From: Sphaerisporangium perillae
GTDB lineage: Bacteria > Actinomycetota > Actinomycetes > Streptosporangiales > Streptosporangiaceae
DNA length: 64,000 nt
NCBI RefSeq assembly: GCF_023276435.1
Contig: NZ_JALLPO010000018.1
Span: 62,001 to 126,000, forward strand
Direction: 5' to 3'
The first letter of the stretch is position 1. The number at the start of each line of letters is the position of its first letter. This document shows positions 60,812 through 64,000 of this stretch, piece by piece. A program made the position numbers and the translations under genes. The notes under the pieces are model-generated. The model was not told the DNA's origin. It made no database searches and saw only the letters and a list, made by a program, of their open reading frames with translations.

Positions 60812-62176
60812 ATGGATCAGCAGGAGCGCGCACGACGGGCCGGAGCCGCGCGGAAGGCGGCCGAAGACCTCGCCGCCAGAGGCGTGACCGGGGTCGCCGT
60901 CACCTGGGTGGACACCAGCGGCGTGACCAGGGTCAAGGCCGTACCGCTCGCGCGCCTGGAGCACGCCGCGGCCTGGGGCATCGGCGCCTCGCCGGTGTTC
61001 GACGCCTTCCTGCTGGACGACTCGATCGTCAGCGGCCGCTTCGCCGGTGGGCCCGTCGGCGACCTGCGCCTGTACCCGGACCTCGACCGGCTCGCGGTGC
61101 TGACCGCGCTTCCCGGCTGGGCATGGGCGCCCGCGGACAGGTACGACCAGGATGGCGTGCCCCATCCCCTGGACGCCCGATATCTGGCGCGGCGCGAGAC
61201 CGATCGGCTGGCCGTGGACGGATTGTCGGTCCGGGCGTCGTTCGAGGTGGAGTGGGCCGCCTCCATCGGCGGTGGCGACGAGTTCGTGCCCGCGTGCACC
61301 GGCCCCGCCTACGGCATGACACGGCTCAGCGAACGCTCCGGCTACCTGCGTGACGTGGTCGAGGCGCTCACGGCGGCCGGCGTCGCGGTGGAGCAGATCC
61401 ATCCTGAGTACGCCGCCGGCCAGTACGAGGTCTCGGTCGCGGCCGAGGATCCCGTCGGGGCGGCGGACACCGCCGTCCTGGTCCGCGAGACGATACGCGC
61501 GGTCAGCCTGCGTCACGATCTGCGCGCGACGTTCTCCCCCAAAGTGCTGGCCGACGGGGTCGGCAACGGCGCCCACGTCCACCTGAGCCTCTGGCGGGAC
61601 GGCGTCAACCTGATGGCCGGCGGCGAGGGCCGTTATGGCCTCACCGCCGCCGGAGAGGGATTCGCCGCCGGCATCCTGACCCGGCTGCCGGCCCTGCTCG
61701 CGATCGGCGCCCCGTCGGTGGCCAGCTACCTGAGGCTCATCCCGTCCCACTGGGCGGGCGCGTTCGCGTGCTGGGGGCTGGAGAACCGCGAGGCGGCGAT
61801 GCGGTTCGTCACCGGATCGACCGGCGAGCGACCCCAGGCGGCCAACCTGGAGGTCAAGTGCTTCGACGCGGCGGCCAACCCGTATCTCGCCATGGCGGCA
61901 CTTATCGCCGCGGGCCGCGCGGGCCTCGCCGATGGCGGCACGCTCCCCCAGTCCGTCGAGGTCGACCCCGCCTCCCTGGGCGGAGATCGCGGCATCGCGC
62001 CCCTGCCTTCCTCTCTGGGCGCGGCACTCCAGGCGTTCGAAACGGACGCCGTGCTGAAGGACGCCCTGGGCCAGGCCTTGATCGACACCGTCGCCACCGT
62101 CCGCCGCGGCGAAATCGCCCTCTTCGATGGAGCCACCCCCGAGGAAATAGCCGCACGCACCCGCTGGAAGCACTGA
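60812..62176 (+). CDS. Glutamine-synthetase-like ligase
   Basis: A 454-residue GS-fold protein. The metal/glutamate motifs are present: EYAAGQYEVS, NGAHVHLSLW with the conserved His, and NLEVKCFDAAANPYLAMAAL at the C-terminal end. The first 100 residues (VTGVAVTWVDTSGVTRVKAVP) are the GS beta-grasp domain. It lacks the sequence character of housekeeping GlnA; relatives ligate glutamate to amines such as ethanolamine or polyamines, or act in other pathways. ATG at 60812 follows a GGTGA ribosome site. Substrate cannot be assigned. Confidence 0.87.
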   Translation: MDQQERARRAGAARKAAEDLAARGVTGVAVTWVDTSGVTRVKAVPLARLEHAAAWGIGASPVFDAFLLDDSIVSGRFAGGPVGDLRLYPDLDRLAVLTALPGWAWAPADRYDQDGVPHPLDARYLARRETDRLAVDGLSVRASFEVEWAASIGGGDEFVPACTGPAYGMTRLSERSGYLRDVVEALTAAGVAVEQIHPEYAAGQYEVSVAAEDPVGAADTAVLVRETIRAVSLRHDLRATFSPKVLADGVGNGAHVHLSLWRDGVNLMAGGEGRYGLTAAGEGFAAGILTRLPALLAIGAPSVASYLRLIPSHWAGAFACWGLENREAAMRFVTGSTGERPQAANLEVKCFDAAANPYLAMAALIAAGRAGLADGGTLPQSVEVDPASLGGDRGIAPLPSSLGAALQAFETDAVLKDALGQALIDTVATVRRGEIALFDGATPEEIAARTRWKH

Positions 62177-62240
62177 ACCCGCGGCCTGCGAGGCCGGGCG
62201 TTCGCGGAGGTGGTGGGTCACGCGGAGATCAGCGGTGTCT

Positions 62241-62510
62241 CTACCGGCTGATGGCCCGCAGGACGGAGACGATGATCGCGGCGTGCTTGTCGCGGTCGGC
62301 GTGGATGGCGGCACGTTGCGTTCCGGGGGTGAGCACGATGAGTCGCAGGACGCCGCCCATGATGGCGTCGACGATCAGGTCGGGGGAGGTGCCCGGTGGC
62401 AGTTCGCCGCGGTCGAGGGCGGCCTGCACGATCCAGCGGCCGCCCCCGACCTCTCCGTACACGGTGAGGGCGGCGGTGAGCACCCGCTCCTCGATGCCCG
62501 GGTCCCGGTG
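62241..62510 (-). pseudogene. TetR-family regulator with internal deletion
   Basis: The frame reads RDPGIEERVLTAALTVYGEVGG, the usual first helix of TetR proteins, and then passes directly to GRWIVQAALDRGELPPGT and DLIVDAIMGGVLRLIVLTPG, which belong to the second half of the C-terminal domain. The helix-turn-helix and about 100 residues are missing, although the frame is kept. No good start codon precedes the first helix. It cannot bind DNA in the normal way. Confidence 0.7.
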
Positions 62511-62571
62511 GTCGTCCCCGCACCCTAGAGTCAAGTTCCGACTGCGGCAAGGAGTCGGCGCACGCCCGGGT

Positions 62572-63720
62572 TCACCCGGTGCCGGACCCAGGTCCAGAAC
62601 CGGCGAACGCAAGGGCTGTGCCCGGTTTGCCCTTCCGACCGGCCGTGCCCCGGATCAGCAGCACCTGCCCGGCGATGAAGGCGACGGCGGCCAGCGAGGT
62701 AAGGGTCACGACCGCAGGCATGTACCAGGCCGGCCCGGAGTGCAGGACCTCCGGAACGGGCTCGCCGCTGGCCCCGCTCAGCATGAACGGCGAGGCCGGC
62801 GCCGCCGCCACGAGCAGGAGCAGGTACGGAAGCCCCGCCACGCCGTGCGCGACGAGCAGGGGCGCGCTCACCCCGGCCCGCCGCGCGACCGCGGCCAGCA
62901 CCAGCGTGACCGCCGCGGCGGCGGCGAACAGCACGGCGAAGTTCCACGCCACTTTGGTCGCCTGCTCCATGTAGAACTCGCCCACCCCCGCGTACTGCTC
63001 CCCGTCGGGGCCGCGCACGGTTTCCCGCGCCATCCGCTCAGCCTGGCCGATTGCCACGAAGTTCAGCACCGCGACGTTCGCGCCCGCCAGCGGCAGGTGG
63101 ACCAGGATCGTCCGGGCCGCCCGGGAGACCGGCGCCGGACGCCACCCCGTGGTCGCGGGCCGGGTCAGCAGGAAGACGGTCACCAGGTGCGCCATGGCCG
63201 CCGCGCCCAGCACCGCCGCGTGGGCAGGGGTGTACCAGTCCGGCACGGCAAGCTCCAGAAAGTCGCGTGCCTCGGGTGAGCGCGCGACGGAGGCGTCCGC
63301 CGGCGGCCCCGTGAGTGCCAGCGCGGTGAGGCCGCCCAGGTACGGCGGGGTGAGCATGCCGGCGAGCAGCAGGCCGGCGGCCTTCCCCCTGCGCGATCCA
63401 CGCCACAGCAGGGCTGTGACGCAGGTGAACAGCCCCGTGGCGACCAGAAAGAAGTACACCGCAGGCCGGCCGCCGGCCGCGGCGTGCTCGGCGTACCCCG
63501 CCAGTTCTGCCCGCACCGCGCCGGTGATCCGCCGGGTGCGCATGGCTGTGACGATGTCCAGGGTCCGCTGGATGCGCGCCGCCGCGGAGGTGGTCGCGGT
63601 GCGGTCGAGCAGGCCGACGACCAGCCCGAACACCGCGACCTGCCCCGCGACGGCGATCAGCCACGTCCGCCGGCCGCCCGCCGCGCCTCCTGAGGACATG
63701 CCGGGATCAACCGAAGACAT
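62572..63720 (-). CDS. Polytopic membrane protein of unknown function
   Basis: A 382-residue protein with about eight hydrophobic segments and one sizeable outer loop with RGPDGEQYAGVGEFYMEQA. The first helix is WLIAVAGQVAVFGLVVGLL. I do not recognise the family. ATG at 63720 is used; ATG at 63699 is possible. It lies next to a truncated TetR gene, and a GntR gene begins 229 bp away on the other strand. Confidence 0.72.
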   Translation of the reverse strand: MSSVDPGMSSGGAAGGRRTWLIAVAGQVAVFGLVVGLLDRTATTSAAARIQRTLDIVTAMRTRRITGAVRAELAGYAEHAAAGGRPAVYFFLVATGLFTCVTALLWRGSRRGKAAGLLLAGMLTPPYLGGLTALALTGPPADASVARSPEARDFLELAVPDWYTPAHAAVLGAAAMAHLVTVFLLTRPATTGWRPAPVSRAARTILVHLPLAGANVAVLNFVAIGQAERMARETVRGPDGEQYAGVGEFYMEQATKVAWNFAVLFAAAAAVTLVLAAVARRAGVSAPLLVAHGVAGLPYLLLLVAAAPASPFMLSGASGEPVPEVLHSGPAWYMPAVVTLTSLAAVAFIAGQVLLIRGTAGRKGKPGTALAFAGSGPGSGTG

Positions 63721-63948
63721 GCCCGGACACTCCCAGCACGCCGGTAAGCCGCCCGTAAGCCGCCCGTAAGCGAGAAACACCAGGCTCCCGGCTCCGGCAG
63801 CCGAGCGCGGTCACGGGCACAGGCCGGTACCCGCGGGCGATCTCCGGGTCGGTTGCCGCCGCCGTGCGACGGTCTGCCGCAGCGATCCTTATGGCCCTTT
63901 AACGCCTAAGAGCCTAAAGTGCTAGCAGCCTAGATAGATGGAGGAACG

Positions 63949-64000
63949 GTGATCGAGTTCCATCTGGACGGCCGGTCCGGCGTCTCGCCGTACCTGCAGC
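63949..64000 (+). CDS. GntR-family regulator, N-terminus only
   Basis: GTG at 63949, with GGAGG four bases upstream, starts VIEFHLDGRSGVSPYLQ, which is the usual beginning of YtrA-like GntR regulators (FHLDxRSGVxxYxQ). The rest lies beyond the window. Upstream, CCTAA repeats and CTAAAGTGCTAG at about 63905-63930 may be its own operator, as GntR/YtrA proteins often autoregulate. Confidence 0.75.
   Translation, partial: MIEFHLDGRSGVSPYLQ

Overview
This is a 64 kb stretch of high-GC chromosomal DNA from an actinomycete. The gene set (a WhiB-family regulator next to fbiA-fbiB, fused fbiC, two LytR-CpsA-Psr proteins, many GTG/TTG starts) suggests a spore-forming or filamentous actinomycete, most likely of the Streptosporangiales. 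That placement is inference. I found no rRNA, tRNA, CRISPR array, integrase or intact transposase.

Layout. 1-4.6 kb: a membrane-linked family-2 glycosyltransferase (cut by the window edge), a WhiB regulator and a Pro/Gln-rich repeat protein, all on the minus strand. 4.8-11.7 kb: coenzyme F420 synthesis (fbiA, fbiB, then fbiC on the other strand) with a solute-binding/VWA-like protein between them. 11.9-30 kb: a surface-glycan region with an AlkA-like glycosylase, a mannose-1-phosphate guanylyltransferase, several glycosyltransferases, two related flippase-like membrane proteins, a SAM methyltransferase, two large polytopic GT-C-like proteins, an LCP attachment enzyme and a membrane acyltransferase. 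30-42.4 kb: an accessory-looking stretch with an acetoacetate-decarboxylase-like protein, a TetR gene and an aldo/keto reductase that have both lost their 5' ends at one junction, a PadR remnant, malic enzyme plus pyruvate:quinone oxidoreductase, a WXG-like/DUF1023 hydrolase with a lipoprotein, a TetR/SnoaL pair, and an ATPase divergent from a small antitoxin-like gene across a perfect inverted repeat. 42.5-56 kb: a phosphodiester-polymer region with a cytidylyltransferase, a glycerol-1-phosphate-dehydrogenase-like enzyme, two CDP-alcohol phosphotransferases, a DUF5941 protein, a cytidylyltransferase/SDR fusion of the CDP-ribitol synthase type, a TagF-like polymerase, a glycosyltransferase and a second LCP protein. 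56-64 kb: purC, a PPYG-repeat membrane protein, a methyltransferase, a glutamine-synthetase-like ligase, a TetR remnant, a membrane protein and the start of a GntR regulator.

How the genes fit together. GDP-mannose supply, glycosyltransferases, flippase-like proteins, CDP-polyol synthesis, a TagF-like polymerase and two LCP ligases together point to synthesis, export and wall attachment of one or more anionic glycopolymers. The most distinctive part is the minus-strand group at 42.9-49.3 kb: it pairs a glycerol-1-phosphate-dehydrogenase-like enzyme with a CTP-dependent nucleotidyltransferase and a CDP-alcohol phosphotransferase whose last motif Asp is His, opposite a CDP-ribitol/TagF pair. 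A second theme is decay: at least six genes (AKR, TetR, PadR, 2'-5' RNA ligase-like, tnpB, a second TetR) are cut by clean deletions without any intact mobile element nearby.
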